From positions 75,052 to 139,051 of the forward strand of contig BFEA01000820.1 in assembly GCA_003427395.1 (NCBI GenBank): DNA of 64,000 bases, given 5' to 3'. This DNA comes from Chara braunii. Its lineage: Eukaryota > Streptophyta > Charophyceae > Charales > Characeae. Shown piece by piece: positions 63,762 through 64,000 of the stretch. The translations under genes were made by a program, and so were the position numbers. The first letter of the stretch is position 1, and each line of letters opens with the position of its first letter. Below the pieces are notes generated by a model. That model worked only from the letters and a program-made list of their open reading frames with translations. It did not search any database and had not been told where the DNA came from.

Positions 63762-64000
63762 AAACCCACCTCAGGGACTAAGAAGCCACCTTCAGTCTGT
63801 CTGATCGCTCACAAGAATTCACCAGGCACTTCATCAAATTCTCTGAATAGAAGTTTTTTTTTTTAAAGAACGAACAAACCCACCTCAGGGACTAAGAAGC
63901 CACCTTCAGTCTCTAATGAAGGAATGCATCCAAGCGGGGGCTGGCCGTCTGATTGCTCACAAGAAGGCACTTCATCAAATTTTATGAAAATGAGCCAGGG
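63762..64000 (+). repeat. 114-bp tandem repeat flanking element 5
   Basis: Unit 'aaacccacctcagggacta..' starts at 63,762 and again at 63,876; each unit ends in poly-T plus gaacgaac, which is also the sequence just left of element 5. No gene seen to the window end. Confidence 0.8.

Overview
The window is eukaryotic nuclear DNA made almost entirely of transposable elements in several layers. Ty3/gypsy elements with gag, protease, RT, RNase H and integrase, tRNA-iMet-type primer-binding sites, long (CT)n/(GA)n arrays and an intron-bounded protein-kinase exon point to a large plant-lineage genome. Fragments that read like plant mitochondrial nad5, nad4L and tRNA genes fit a streptophyte, and a charophyte alga such as Chara would suit. 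The genus is my inference. No intact host gene is visible.

Layout. 1-4.4 kb: LTR-like GC-rich sequence, a 194-bp tandem duplication, a multi-switch inverted/direct repeat, and one MAPKKK-like kinase exon. 4.47-13.42 kb: a complete but dead gypsy element on the minus strand (element 1). Its right LTR contains a Tn5 mosaic-end pair, which is a library artefact. 14.2-25.65 kb: a Penelope-like retroelement, inferred from a hammerhead-ribozyme core at 14.18 kb and an RT gene at 23.2-25.65 kb. The two are separated by a hAT-like element with CAGGG termini. That element holds a second copy of its own family with an 8-bp target duplication, and a minus-strand gypsy element (element 2). The RT gene continues into a Josephin-like cysteine-protease domain and then, after a frameshift, a RING-type zinc module. 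This is the most interesting object in the window.

26.3-27.3 kb is an assembly gap. 28.7-33.2 kb is a mosaic of a BED-finger fragment, a nuclear copy of mitochondrial nad5 split in two by retrotransposon sequence, four mitochondrial-type tRNA remnants and a nad4L fragment. 34.8-41.3 kb holds further copies of the same LTR family, two small TIR elements (MITE-like) and an integrase C-terminus. 43.1-47.7 kb is a 4.6-kb imperfect palindrome of two head-to-head retrotransposon ends. Its right half is the 5' LTR and leader of element 4 (plus strand, 45.6-54.6 kb, decayed, with a duplicated integrase HHCC domain). 54.9-63.76 kb is element 5, plus strand, the best-preserved gypsy copy and the same family as element 2. 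It lies in a 114-bp tandem repeat that also supplies an empty-site paralogue.

No gypsy copy can encode its proteins without several frameshifts or stops. I had no alignment tools, so identities are by eye and boundaries are good to a few bases at best where termini were recognised, less elsewhere. Several odd features (single Ns, a 54-bp duplication around an N, the mosaic ends, the large gaps in (CT)n) are assembly or library signals rather than biology.
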